From positions 62,001-126,000 of the forward strand of contig JADYZV010000039.1 of assembly GCA_020852965.1 (NCBI GenBank): a stretch of 64,000 nucleotides of DNA, written 5' to 3'. This document shows, in pieces, positions 51,347 to 60,661 of this stretch. The notes beneath the pieces were generated by a model. That model searched no databases. It worked only from the letters and a program-made list of their open reading frames with translations, and was not told where the DNA came from. This DNA comes from Pirellulaceae bacterium. Lineage in GTDB: Bacteria > Planctomycetota > Planctomycetia > Pirellulales > Pirellulaceae. The position numbers were made by a program, and so were the translations under genes. Every line of letters begins with the position of its first letter. Position 1 is the first letter of the stretch.

Positions 51347-53317
51347 TCAGCGAATCAACATGCGGAGCGGGGCGAGTGCGTGTGTGGTCAACATTCCCAG
51401 TCGCTGTGTTTTGTGGAGTTGGAGTTTTTGCGTGGTCCACAGGAGTTCCTTGTTGGTCATCAGGGTTGGCAGCAATTCGCGGTAGCTGTGCCATATTAGC
51501 GAAAACATGCGCCTGCTGCGCGGCGACAAGATGTGAATCGTTGGCCAGCCGGCTAGATACAGCTTGTTTGCGTGTTCAGCTATTTCTTCGAGCATCGCTT
51601 GCCAATTGCCCGACGGTTGGCAGGTTAGCCAGGCATCTCGGTCGACGGAGTACTCGTCAAACATTGCCTGGGGGATATAAATGCGTCCTGCACGCGCGTC
51701 TTCACCGATGTCGCGAAGGATATTGGTCAATTGAAATGCGAAACCGCAATCGCAGGCTGCCTGAGTGGGGATTTCCGATGTCCGTTCCGCATTGCGCCAA
51801 ATGTGCGTACAGGCCAAGCCGACTGCTGCGGCGACGTGATAACAATAGTGCCGCAGTTCGTTCCAGTCGGTCGGTTGTCGATGTTGTACGTCCATTGAGA
51901 CACCGGCGATGATGTCATCGAGAAGTTGAACTGGAATTTGATACCGCTGGACACAATTCGATAGTGCCGGCCAGAGCGAAGTGAAGTCGAGTGGCCGGTG
52001 ATCGAGCGTCGAAAGATTCGTGGCACCGTTTTCGAAGGGGCGGTGTTCTGGATCTGTCGGCTGAGGAAAACTGAGTGAAGTTGCGATTTGAGCATCGCAG
52101 TGCTGCCAAAGTTGAGCCCTTAGTTCTTGCAACTGCGCTGCGCGGAGTGTGGCAGGCCCAGCATTGTCCCCCAGGTCATCGGTGATTCGCGCAAAGGCAT
52201 ATAATGCACATGTCGCCTGGCGCCGTGCGGAATCGAGCAGTGCGAACGAGGCAAGAAAGCTGCTCTTGCTCTGGCGACAGATCTGCGCGCACCAGCGCCG
52301 GCTCGCACGCAGTTCGGCCGATTCCGGTTCGTGGTGATTGAGTTGAGCGAGCCGTTTTTGTTTCACTGACTCGCTCCATGGCGCGGCGTTGCGGCTCACG
52401 AGTGAGGTCGTCAGCAGCTTCGCTTGTGTCCATTTGCCAATCTGAGGACGCGTAGTCCAGACGTCGCATTGCTGCGCCTCGATGGCTTGCAATATGGCTA
52501 GTCCGCCACGCACGAAGAGATCAACATCGGTTCGCATCCAATGCGGCACCAACTCAATAAGTGGCCAGCCCTCTAGCAAACTCCGCCGAGCCGTGCTGAC
52601 CCACTGAGCCAGCGCGCTGCGAAGTTCTGGAGTGACCTGTCTCCCCAGCAACATGGCTTCATCCACGCCGTGCTCGAGCCAGCGCGATTGCGGGAAGTAA
52701 ATGCGTCCTTGCTGGGCATCGCGCGACATATCTTGGCAAAAATTGGCAAGCTGCAAGCCCGTGCAGACCGCATCGCTCAACCGCAGCGAGACGGGGGTGA
52801 CGGCTCGTGCCAGTTGCAATAGGATGCGACCGACAGGATTGGCCGAGTGTTGACAGTATTCCAGCAATTGCTCGTCGTTGGCATAGCGCCGCACGTGCTG
52901 GTCCTGACGAAACGCGTGCAGCAAGTCGACGAATGGCTCGAGTTTCAGATTGTGTCGCTGGATGGTTTGCTGTAAGGCGATTAGGATAGGGTGACAAGGC
53001 TGGCCGCTTGGGGGCCGCTCTAAGGCCTCTTGCCACCAATCGAGCAACAGCAGACTTTGTTGCGGATTGTCAGGCATGTCAGCCAAATCGTCTGACCAGC
53101 GGCAGTATGCGTAGATATTGTGAAAATCTTGCCGAAGCCTGCGGGGTAATAGGACTGAGGCGACAACAAAGTTCTCGGAGTGGCTTGCGGCCCAGCGGCT
53201 ACAATAGGCCAGTGCTTGTTCGGGCGTAATCGCCTCGGTTTGGTCGGGACCGAACCTCGCCAATTCATCGGTGAAAACCAGCTTTTTTGAGGTCGTGCTC
53301 AGGTTGGATTTCAGCAT
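51347..53317 (-). CDS. hpnCD: Fused HpnC-HpnD: presqualene diphosphate/hydroxysqualene synthase
   Basis: 656 residues from ATG 53317 (a frame open to 53392 would overlap the divergent ispH start). Two complete trans-isoprenyl diphosphate synthase domains in one chain. The first has the Asp motifs YCRWSDDLADMPD (about 73-85) and NFCQDMSRDAQQGRIYFP; the second has FARITDDLGDN (about 376-386) and NILRDIGEDARAGRIYIP (about 528-545). The domain order corresponds to HpnC then HpnD. HpnD joins two farnesyl diphosphates to presqualene diphosphate and HpnC converts that to hydroxysqualene. Usual genomes encode these as separate genes of about 280-300 residues. Operon with hpnE; divergent from ispH. 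Confidence 0.9.
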   Translation of the reverse strand: MLKSNLSTTSKKLVFTDELARFGPDQTEAITPEQALAYCSRWAASHSENFVVASVLLPRRLRQDFHNIYAYCRWSDDLADMPDNPQQSLLLLDWWQEALERPPSGQPCHPILIALQQTIQRHNLKLEPFVDLLHAFRQDQHVRRYANDEQLLEYCQHSANPVGRILLQLARAVTPVSLRLSDAVCTGLQLANFCQDMSRDAQQGRIYFPQSRWLEHGVDEAMLLGRQVTPELRSALAQWVSTARRSLLEGWPLIELVPHWMRTDVDLFVRGGLAILQAIEAQQCDVWTTRPQIGKWTQAKLLTTSLVSRNAAPWSESVKQKRLAQLNHHEPESAELRASRRWCAQICRQSKSSFLASFALLDSARRQATCALYAFARITDDLGDNAGPATLRAAQLQELRAQLWQHCDAQIATSLSFPQPTDPEHRPFENGATNLSTLDHRPLDFTSLWPALSNCVQRYQIPVQLLDDIIAGVSMDVQHRQPTDWNELRHYCYHVAAAVGLACTHIWRNAERTSEIPTQAACDCGFAFQLTNILRDIGEDARAGRIYIPQAMFDEYSVDRDAWLTCQPSGNWQAMLEEIAEHANKLYLAGWPTIHILSPRSRRMFSLIWHSYRELLPTLMTNKELLWTTQKLQLHKTQRLGMLTTHALAPLRMLIR

Positions 53318-53367
53318 AATAAGTAGAAAACGCAATTGCTCGAAGTTAGACGCGAGGTAGTCAAAGC

Positions 53368-54309
53368 ATGGAAATAATTCTGGCCGCTCCAAGAGGATTC
53401 TGCGCGGGTGTCAATATGGCGGTAACCAGCCTCGATATGGCCATCGCACATTTCGGTACCCCTATCTACGTTTATCACGAAATTGTGCATAACCAGTATG
53501 TGGTCAAGACGTTCCAGTCCAAGGGGGCGGTGTTTGTCAACGAATTGGAGGAAGTCCCGGCTGGTTCGACGGTGTTGTTTTCCGCTCATGGCGTTGCCCC
53601 CGAGGTTCGCCACACGGCTCAGCGATTGGGGCTGTTTGCTATCGATGCGACTTGTCCGCTGGTGACCAAAGTCCACTTGGAGGCGATTAAGTACGCCAAG
53701 GGGGGGTACACAATACTTTTGATCGGCCACGAAGGGCATGATGAAGTGATTGGGACGATGGGGGAAGCCCCCGAGGCGATTGTGTTGGTCGAGGACGAGC
53801 AGCAGGTCGATCGGCTCGATTTTCCCCCCGGCAAGAAACTGGCCTATTTGACGCAAACCACGCTCAGCGTCGACGATGCCAACCGCATTATCGGCCGCTT
53901 GCGAGCGCGCTTTCCTTGGGTCGAATCGCCTCCCAAAGATGATATTTGTTACGCAACTCAAAATCGCCAGGAGGCGGTCCGGCTGCTCAGCGAACAAGCC
54001 GACCTGGTGCTGGTGCTCGGCAGTCAGAATAGTAGCAACAGTCAGCGGCTGCGCGAACTTGGGGCAGAGCAGGGCAAGCGCGCCTATCTGATTGACGGGA
54101 TTGAAGATCTACGTGCGGAGTGGTTCCACTCCGCAGATCGGGTTTTGGTTACCGCGGGCGCGAGCGCTCCCGAATCGGTCGTGCAGTCGACGATTGACTG
54201 GTTGGTCGAGAAGTTCGGTGCCACTCTTCGCGAAGAGACGGTGCGCAAGGAGGAAGTGCATTTCCCGCTCCCCAAGCCGCTGCGAGAAATTGTCAAGGCG
54301 AAATCGTAG
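53368..54309 (+). CDS. ispH: 4-hydroxy-3-methylbut-2-enyl diphosphate reductase
   Basis: 313 residues, normal length. Last step of the MEP pathway, producing IPP and DMAPP with a [4Fe-4S] cluster. The three cluster cysteines are C12 (PRGFCAGV), C96 (DATCPLV) and C194 (DDICYATQNR). Substrate residues H41, H74, H124 and E126 (GHEGHDEVIGT) are in place, as are LTQTTLSVDD and GSQNSSNSQRL. ATG at 53368. Divergent from hpnCD, 50 bp apart, so supply and use of isoprenoid units are adjacent. Confidence 0.96.
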   Translation: MEIILAAPRGFCAGVNMAVTSLDMAIAHFGTPIYVYHEIVHNQYVVKTFQSKGAVFVNELEEVPAGSTVLFSAHGVAPEVRHTAQRLGLFAIDATCPLVTKVHLEAIKYAKGGYTILLIGHEGHDEVIGTMGEAPEAIVLVEDEQQVDRLDFPPGKKLAYLTQTTLSVDDANRIIGRLRARFPWVESPPKDDICYATQNRQEAVRLLSEQADLVLVLGSQNSSNSQRLRELGAEQGKRAYLIDGIEDLRAEWFHSADRVLVTAGASAPESVVQSTIDWLVEKFGATLREETVRKEEVHFPLPKPLREIVKAKS

Positions 54310-54508
54310 TAGAACAATTGTCCTCAATTGTTTGGGATGCAATATCTTGGCATTAACATCCGTGCTAGCGAATGGCACGAATTCTCGCATGGATGGCAAG
54401 GCCGGAGCAGGGATGAACGAGCCTGCGTCAGGGCTCTCGAACAAACATGACGGGTGGACTACAATAGTCGCCGCAACCCGAACCCGCGACCCATTGAAAG
54501 TGCGCTGA

Positions 54509-55474
54509 ATGAACGCGCCTGCGATCGAACCAGTCATTCGCTTTCCCGAGCACTGGCGTCATCATCACTTGTTGGATTTGGAGAGTTTGTCGGCGGCCGA
54601 CATTACCACGCTGCTCGATACGGCTCAACAATTGAGCGACTTGTATGATCGCAACGGCAAGCTATCGTTGTTGGCGGGCAAGACGATGGCCAATCTTTTC
54701 TTCGAGAACAGCACCCGAACTCGCAACAGTTTTTCTCTGGCCGCCAAACGACTTGGGGCGGATACGATCGAGTTCTCGTCATCCGGCTCGTCGGTTTCCA
54801 AAGGCGAGACGTTTATTGATACGGCCAAGACGATCGAGGCGATGGGAGTCGATGCGGTCGTTACGCGGCATGGCACGCCGGGCACTTCGCATCTGCTCGC
54901 GCAGCACTTGAACTGTTCCGTTCTTAATGCTGGGGACGGGCCGCACGAACACCCGACACAAGGGCTGCTCGATATTCTCACGATTCGCCAACATCGTGGT
55001 TCGATTGCCGGGCTGACCGTTGCTTTGGTAGGAGACATCTCCCATAGCCGCACGGCTCGGTCGAATATTTGGGGATTGAAGAAGCTCGGAGCGCATGTCA
55101 TCGTCTGTGGCCCAGCCACGCTGGTGTCAAAGAAGTGGGAAGAGCTGGGGGTCGAAGTTGCCTATAGCTTGGACGCCATTCTGCCGCGCTGCGATGTCCT
55201 TAACTTGCTGCGCATACAATTCGAGCGCCAAGCTACTCGCCCCTTTCCATCGGTTCGCGAGTATGCTTTGTTGTACGCCATGAATGCAGAGCGGATGCGG
55301 CTGAGTAAGCAGGATATCTTGATCATGGCGCCCGGCCCGATCAATCGTGGAGTGGAAATTACACCCGAAGTAGCCGATGGTCCCCATTCGGTGATTCTGC
55401 AACAGGTCAGCAATGGCATTGCCGTGCGCATGGCCGCGCTGTGGTTGTTGCTTGGCAATGGGAGTTCCGCGTGA
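54509..55474 (+). CDS. pyrB: Aspartate carbamoyltransferase catalytic subunit
   Basis: 321 residues. Condenses carbamoyl phosphate and aspartate in pyrimidine synthesis. Carbamoyl-phosphate site [64 protein letters not shown] and the C-terminal [11 protein letters not shown] are all present, so the enzyme appears active. ACTACAAT near 54458-54465, 44 bp upstream, could be the -10 box. The next gene is a dihydroorotase-like protein in the same orientation. No pyrI regulatory subunit is visible. Confidence 0.95.
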   Translation: MNAPAIEPVIRFPEHWRHHHLLDLESLSAADITTLLDTAQQLSDLYDRNGKLSLLAGKTMANLFFENSTRTRNSFSLAAKRLGADTIEFSSSGSSVSKGETFIDTAKTIEAMGVDAVVTRHGTPGTSHLLAQHLNCSVLNAGDGPHEHPTQGLLDILTIRQHRGSIAGLTVALVGDISHSRTARSNIWGLKKLGAHVIVCGPATLVSKKWEELGVEVAYSLDAILPRCDVLNLLRIQFERQATRPFPSVREYALLYAMNAERMRLSKQDILIMAPGPINRGVEITPEVADGPHSVILQQVSNGIAVRMAALWLLLGNGSSA

Positions 55475-55478
55475 CTTT

Positions 55479-55503
55479 AATGTGGCTCGACGCTCCGCGT
55501 CGG
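55479..55503 (-). repeat. Family B repeat, inverted copy between pyrB and the dihydroorotase-like gene
   Basis: AATGTGGCTCGACGCTCCGC plus GTCGG, the reverse complement of the family B consensus with one change. It begins 5 bp after the pyrB stop. The long open frame of the next gene reads through it, so the real start is taken downstream. Confidence 0.9.
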
Positions 55504-55541
55504 TGATTCTGGAGGTTGTTGCTTGCAAACGAGAGGCCCGA

Positions 55542-56864
55542 GTGACGGAAACAAAGCCAAGTTGGTTGATTGAACATGGACGTATTGTCGATCCGCGGCA
55601 GGGGGTCGATCGCGTTGGACGTTTGCTGATTGCCGGTGGAATCATTGCAGCCGTAGACCCCTGCGATGGCGACTTGCCACCAGACTTTACACGCATCGAC
55701 GCGCGCGGCTGCATGGTGGCGCCTGGCTTGGTCGACTTGGCCACCGAGTTGGGCGAGCCGGGACGCGAAGAAGATGAGACGATTGAATCGGGCACGCTGG
55801 CAGCGCTGTCTGGTGGATTTACGTCGATTGCGTGTGCGGCCAACACCGATCCGCCGATCGATACGGCTACGGCAGTCGAGTTTGTTCGACAGAAAGCCGC
55901 ACGCGCCGATCGCTGTCGCGTGTATGTCATTGGTTGTGTAAGCAAAGGACGCGCGGGAGAAGAGCTGGCTGAAATCGGTTCGTTGGTTGAAGCGGGAGCG
56001 GTGGCTCTGAGTGATTCGCCGCGGCCGTTGAGCAATACGGCGTTGCTACGTCGCGCGCTCGAATACTGTTTGATGTTTGACAAGCCAATACTCGATCGCC
56101 CCGAAGTGACAAGCTTGACGCGCGGTGGCGTGATGCACGAAGGGATGATGCAACTGGTCTTGGGTTTGGCCCCCATGCCGGCTGAAGCCGAGGACTTGGC
56201 AACCTCTCGCGATCTGCGGTTGCTGGAAACGACTGGAGGGCGACTGCATTTAAACAGCATCTCTACAGCCGGCAGTGTCGAGCTCGTGGGTCGTAGTAAG
56301 AAACGGGGTACGCAAGTCAGCGTTGGAGTGCGTATTGGCAATCTGTGTTTCAACGAAGAACAGCTCCGTACATTCGACTCGAATTACAAAGTCAATCCGC
56401 CGCTGCGTAGCGCAGCAGATGTTGAAGCCTGTCTGGCAGCCTTGGAAGACGGAACGATCGACGTGTTGACGTCAGGGCATCAACCCAAGTCGCTCGAAAA
56501 GAAGATGCAAGAGATGGATGCCGCTCCATTCGGGATGAGTACGCTCGACACGGCCCTGGCTCAGGTCATTACCTACTTGATCATTCCGGGCAAGCTGAGT
56601 TGGAAGCGTGCCATTGAATCGCTGTCGTGTGCGCCGGCCGGAGTGTTGGGAGTCGAGGCTGGTACGCTAGCAGTTGGCCAGCCCGCCGATGTGGTCGTTA
56701 TCGACCCGACTGCGACCTGGATCGTCCAACGCAGTGAAATGTCCTCGCGCAGTAGCAACACGCCGCTGTTAGGGAAAGAACTCCAAGGTCGCGCACGGCA
56801 GGTCTTCGTCGGCGGCCGGTTGAAGTTCAGTTTGAAGAGCCCTGTGGGCTTGGCTCCCGGGTGA
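55542..56864 (+). CDS. Dihydroorotase homologue lacking metal ligands (PyrX-like)
   Basis: 440 residues from GTG 55542, preceded by GAGAGG; the frame is open further upstream but runs through the family B repeat. The amidohydrolase fold and type I DHOase layout are clear (EEDETIESGTLAALSGGFTS, NTDPPIDTATAVEFVRQKA, DSNYKVNPPLRSAADVEA, PFGMSTLDTALAQVITYL). The metal-binding HxH of HVHLREPG is ATELGEPG (A67, E69). The later His positions read ILDRPEVTSL where I expect a NHPE-type segment, and VRIGNL where I expect PHH. Adjacent pyrB and loss of ligands point to a noncatalytic partner like PyrC'/PyrX of Pseudomonas, which stabilises the PyrB assembly. A true DHOase should be encoded elsewhere. 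Confidence 0.85.
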   Translation: MTETKPSWLIEHGRIVDPRQGVDRVGRLLIAGGIIAAVDPCDGDLPPDFTRIDARGCMVAPGLVDLATELGEPGREEDETIESGTLAALSGGFTSIACAANTDPPIDTATAVEFVRQKAARADRCRVYVIGCVSKGRAGEELAEIGSLVEAGAVALSDSPRPLSNTALLRRALEYCLMFDKPILDRPEVTSLTRGGVMHEGMMQLVLGLAPMPAEAEDLATSRDLRLLETTGGRLHLNSISTAGSVELVGRSKKRGTQVSVGVRIGNLCFNEEQLRTFDSNYKVNPPLRSAADVEACLAALEDGTIDVLTSGHQPKSLEKKMQEMDAAPFGMSTLDTALAQVITYLIIPGKLSWKRAIESLSCAPAGVLGVEAGTLAVGQPADVVVIDPTATWIVQRSEMSSRSSNTPLLGKELQGRARQVFVGGRLKFSLKSPVGLAPG

Positions 56865-57587
56865 ATGAGTTTTGGAGGAAGATTGGGTTGATCCGGAAAA
56901 CGGCGGTAGGAGGCGCGAGCTGAGCGACTTAGAAAATCCTGCTTCCAGCCAGATGAGCTGGCGGGGGAGCGGGGGGAGTGAAAAAAAGCCGCTGAGATAC
57001 CCAGTCCGTGAAGACTCGATTCTCAGCGGCTATTTCGAAGCTTCCGACCGACGGCGGCAAAAAGCGGAGCCGCTGCGAGACTAGCGTAGGTCGAGCGTGC
57101 TTCTGCACATGCTGCTAATTGACCTAGGCCAACGCGAAATATTGGTCCCTCTGCCGGAATAGGGCCGGAAGTTCATTGTTGTGTGGGCTTATCATGGCCC
57201 ACGAAGTTAATCATAGGCAAAGCTAAGCTGACAGCAAGGTTGATCGACTAAACTTAGCTCCTACATCGACGTTTTTCACCAGAAATTCAAATTCCCGCCG
57301 ATATCGGATTCTCTCTTCGGTTGGACACCTATATTGCACTTTACGTTGCTGGGGGGAGGTCGAGGGAGAATTCAAACCCAATAAACACGACGCGCCGGTG
57401 GCCGAGAGCGTGCTGCCGCGATTCACTGTAAGTGCTGGCCTGAGGTTTCCCTCGAATTTGACGCTCGGCTCCGTTAGAACCCGGATTATTCATGAGTCTG
57501 CGAGAAAACGAAGTAAACGATGATAGCAAATAGGTTTACGTCATACGAGCAAAAAAGATGACGATCAACGCCAGCGCGACAGTTTGC
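56865..57587. other. Intergenic region with a minus-strand terminator-like hairpin
   Basis: 723 bp between the PyrX-like gene and betA, which converge. A 70-codon plus-strand frame at 56872-57084 reads through the hairpin and has no family signal; two minus-strand frames (57223-57426, 57341-57529) also look random. Apart from the hairpin at 56981-57031 I see no named feature. A minus-strand small RNA ending at the hairpin is possible. Confidence 0.4.
56981..57031 (-). terminator. Strong hairpin followed by a U-run in minus orientation
   Basis: AGCCGCTGAGA (56987-56997) and TCTCAGCGGCT (57021-57031) are perfect 11-bp inverted repeats with a 23-base loop. On the minus strand the stem is followed by seven U residues (complement of A run 56981-56987). 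It would stop minus-strand transcription, for example read-through from betA, 557 bp upstream. Confidence 0.7.
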
Positions 57588-59222
57588 CTAAAGTGTAGTC
57601 TTGCGAGCAACGAAAAAATCAACATGTTCGGCAGACAACGGTTCGTTGCCCAGGATCAAATCAGCGGCGCGTTCGGCCAACATCATCACCGGCGCATAGA
57701 TGTTTCCGTTGGTAACATACGGCATTACCGAAGCATCGACGATCGACAATCCCTTCATTCCGTGAACCGACATTGTCTCGGGGTCTACGACGGAGAGGTC
57801 ATCGGTACCCATTTTGCAAGAACATGATGGATGTAGCGCCGTTTCCGCGTCGCGAGCCACCCAATCCAAGATCTCACTGGGAGTGCGGACCGATGGACCG
57901 GGCGAGAGTTCGCCATCGTTAAACTCTTCGAAAGCGGGTTGATTCAAAATGGACCGCGCGCACTCGACCGCTTCGACCCATTCGCGTCGATCTTCTGGAG
58001 TCGACAAATAGTTGAACTTCATACTCGGAGGGGCGGTCGGATCGGTCGACGTGATTTTGATCGCTCCCCGCGAATTGGAGTACATCGGACCGACGTGAAC
58101 TTGGTATCCATGCCCACACGCGGGTGAAGATCCGTCGTATCGCACCGCCAGCGGCAGAAAGTGAAACATCAAATTGGGGTAGACGACATCGTCGTTGCTG
58201 CGCGCAAATCCACCTGCTTCAAAATGGTTGGTCGAAGCCGCACCGGATCGAAACAGCAACCACTGCAGTCCAAGTTGCGGCTTGCGATACCACTTCATGT
58301 AAGGGTTCATCGACACCTTTTGTTTGCAGGCGTGCTGGACATACACCTCCAAATGATCTTGCAGATTCTCGCCGACCCCAGGCAGATCGTGAATAACGTC
58401 GATCCCCAACTGACTCAACTCCACCCCATTGCCAATTCCGGATAACTGCAACAACTGAGGCGAGTTGATTGCACCCGCACACATGACGACCTGCCCCCCC
58501 ATGAATTTTTGACCGTTCGCTTCAACACCGATGATGCGTTTGCCATCATTCAGTAGGCGCGTCGTCAGCACCTGCGTCTTGACTGTGAGATTCTTCCGTT
58601 TTTTGATCGGATGGTAGTAGGCTCGCGAGGCGCTCAATCGCCGGCCGCGACGGATATTGCGGTCGAACCGCGCAAAGCCTTCTTGTTGATAACCGTTGAC
58701 ATCATCGGTCAGCGGAAAACCGGCTTGCTGTGCCGCAGCCAAGAAGGCCCTGAATAGTGGATTGGTCGCTGGTCCGCGTTCCAAGATCAACGGGCCATCA
58801 TCGCCACGGTACGAGTCCCCGCCCGCCAGGCAGTTCTCCATCTTCTTGAAGTACGGTAGGCAATGTGAAAAATCCCACTGGTCCATTCCTGGATCGGCGG
58901 CCCAGCGCTGGTAATCCAGCGGATTGCCACGTTGGAAAATCATACCATTGATACTGCTCGACCCGCCCAGCACCTTACCGCGCGCATGAAAAATCCGACG
59001 CCCTTCCATGTTTGGCTCGGGATCGGATTCGTAACACCAATCGTAGCGTTTGTTTCCGATTGGAATCGACAGTGCTGCTGGCATGTGAATGAACACATCC
59101 CACCAGTAATCGGGTCGACCGGCTTCCAGCATCAGCACGCGATTCGCGGGGGCGGCGCTCAAGCGATTCGCCAGCACGCAACCGGCCGATCCGCCACCGA
59201 CGATGATAAAATCGTACTGCAC
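57588..59222 (-). CDS. betA: Choline dehydrogenase (GMC oxidoreductase)
   Basis: 544 residues starting with GTG at 59222, one base into the betB stop (TAGTG). Oxidises choline to betaine aldehyde with FAD. The GMC features are [19 protein letters not shown] (about 4-22), [18 protein letters not shown], and the C-terminal active-site region [10 protein letters not shown] and [20 protein letters not shown]. Length and these motifs agree with bacterial BetA. Third gene of a minus-strand operon: symporter, betB, betA. All three are overlapped or abutting, so expression is probably coupled. Confidence 0.92.
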   Translation of the reverse strand: MQYDFIIVGGGSAGCVLANRLSAAPANRVLMLEAGRPDYWWDVFIHMPAALSIPIGNKRYDWCYESDPEPNMEGRRIFHARGKVLGGSSSINGMIFQRGNPLDYQRWAADPGMDQWDFSHCLPYFKKMENCLAGGDSYRGDDGPLILERGPATNPLFRAFLAAAQQAGFPLTDDVNGYQQEGFARFDRNIRRGRRLSASRAYYHPIKKRKNLTVKTQVLTTRLLNDGKRIIGVEANGQKFMGGQVVMCAGAINSPQLLQLSGIGNGVELSQLGIDVIHDLPGVGENLQDHLEVYVQHACKQKVSMNPYMKWYRKPQLGLQWLLFRSGAASTNHFEAGGFARSNDDVVYPNLMFHFLPLAVRYDGSSPACGHGYQVHVGPMYSNSRGAIKITSTDPTAPPSMKFNYLSTPEDRREWVEAVECARSILNQPAFEEFNDGELSPGPSVRTPSEILDWVARDAETALHPSCSCKMGTDDLSVVDPETMSVHGMKGLSIVDASVMPYVTNGNIYAPVMMLAERAADLILGNEPLSAEHVDFFVARKTTL

Positions 59223-60661
59223 TATAAATCCCCCGTTTCAACGTAGACCGTCTTCAGTTGCGTGTAGTGTTGGATGGCCCACTCCGAGTTTTCACGACCG
59301 ATGCCCGATTGTTTGTAGCCGCCAAAGGGGATCTCGATCGGAGTGATGTTGTAGGTGTTGATCCAGCATGTGCCCGCTTGAATCTGGGAAATTACGCGAT
59401 CAGCTCGACTGAGGTCGTTGGTAAAGACACCTGCCGCCAAGCCAAAGTCCGTCGCATTCGCCCGGGCGATGACCTCGTCCTCGTCGGAGAACGATAAAAG
59501 GCTGAGGACCGGTCCGAAAATTTCTTCCTGGACGATTGTCATTTCGTCACGGCACTCGGAAAAGATCGTTGGTTGGACGAAGTTGCCCCGCTCACCGACT
59601 TGATTCCCGCCGCATACCAAATCGGCCCCCTCCTGCTTTCCTTTGGCGATATAGTCTAAGACGGACTGGCAATGCTCAGGGCTGATCAAGCTGCCGATCT
59701 CGGTCTTAGGGTCGAGCGGGTCGCCGATCACGAGCTGCTGGGTTGCGGTCTTCAGTTGTTCGAGAAACGGGCGGCGAACATTGTCGTGGACGAATACGCG
59801 AGTCCCGTTGGAACAGATTTCACCCTGAGTAAAGAAGTTGGCAAGCAACGTTGCCTTCACCGCATTTTCGATGTTCGCGTCGTCAAAAATCAGCAGAGGT
59901 GACTTGCCACCTAGTTCCAACGTCAAGTGTTTCAGCTGTGATGCCGCAGCGGCCATGATCCTCCTACCGGTTTCGACCCCGCCGGTGAGCGAGACCTTTT
60001 CAATACCTGGGTGTTCGACCAGCAATTGTCCCGTTCGATGGTCGCCCAGCACGACATTGAACAGGCCATCCGGTAATCCGGCGTCGCGGAAGGTGCGAGC
60101 GAGTTCGAGTGCCGTGAGTGGCGTCAATTCGCTCGGCTTGAAGATCATCGCATTGCCGGCGGCCAGCGCTGGAGCCGCTTTCCAACAAGCGATCTGTAAT
60201 GGATAGTTCCATGCGCCGATCCCGGCGACGACGCCCAACGGTTCTCGAATCGTGTAGGCATAGTTCTTGCCGAGGCGGTAGTGTTCGCCCTTGATCGTCG
60301 GTGCAATTCCCGCAAAGTACTCCAGTGCATCGGCACCCGATTGAACATCGACCGAGCCTGCTTCGGAGATCGGCTTGCCGGTGTCGTAGACCTCAAGCAT
60401 TGCCAATTCGTCGTTCCTCTGCCGCAACAGATCGGCTGCCCTGTGCAGAATTCTTCCTCGCTGGGTGCCTGTCATCGCTCGCCACGACTTCTGGGCAGCG
60501 ATTGCACTTTCCACCGCTGCATTTACCTCGGCATCGAGCGACAATTCAACATCACAAATTGCCTCGTTTGTGGCGGGATAATAAGTGATCAAACTCTCGC
60601 CCGCGCTCGATGGGCGTGATGTCCCATTGATAAAACTTTGTTGTGTTTTCAGTGAGATCAT
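59222..60661 (-). CDS. betB: Betaine aldehyde dehydrogenase
   Basis: 479 residues. NAD(P)-dependent aldehyde dehydrogenase making glycine betaine. Visible motifs: [47 protein letters not shown], catalytic Glu in LELGGKSPL, the nucleophile Cys in [12 protein letters not shown], and [33 protein letters not shown] near the C-terminus is typical of BetB. Its ATG overlaps the symporter stop by four bases (ATGA), and its stop abuts the betA start. Confidence 0.93.
   Translation of the reverse strand: MISLKTQQSFINGTSRPSSAGESLITYYPATNEAICDVELSLDAEVNAAVESAIAAQKSWRAMTGTQRGRILHRAADLLRQRNDELAMLEVYDTGKPISEAGSVDVQSGADALEYFAGIAPTIKGEHYRLGKNYAYTIREPLGVVAGIGAWNYPLQIACWKAAPALAAGNAMIFKPSELTPLTALELARTFRDAGLPDGLFNVVLGDHRTGQLLVEHPGIEKVSLTGGVETGRRIMAAAASQLKHLTLELGGKSPLLIFDDANIENAVKATLLANFFTQGEICSNGTRVFVHDNVRRPFLEQLKTATQQLVIGDPLDPKTEIGSLISPEHCQSVLDYIAKGKQEGADLVCGGNQVGERGNFVQPTIFSECRDEMTIVQEEIFGPVLSLLSFSDEDEVIARANATDFGLAAGVFTNDLSRADRVISQIQAGTCWINTYNITPIEIPFGGYKQSGIGRENSEWAIQHYTQLKTVYVETGDL

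Noticed and set aside
56987-57031. CTGAGATACCC followed by GTGAA resembles part of a TPP riboswitch
   Set aside because: The second conserved box (CCTGATCTGG type) and closing helices are absent, no thiamine gene follows, and the sequence is fully explained by a perfect inverted repeat.
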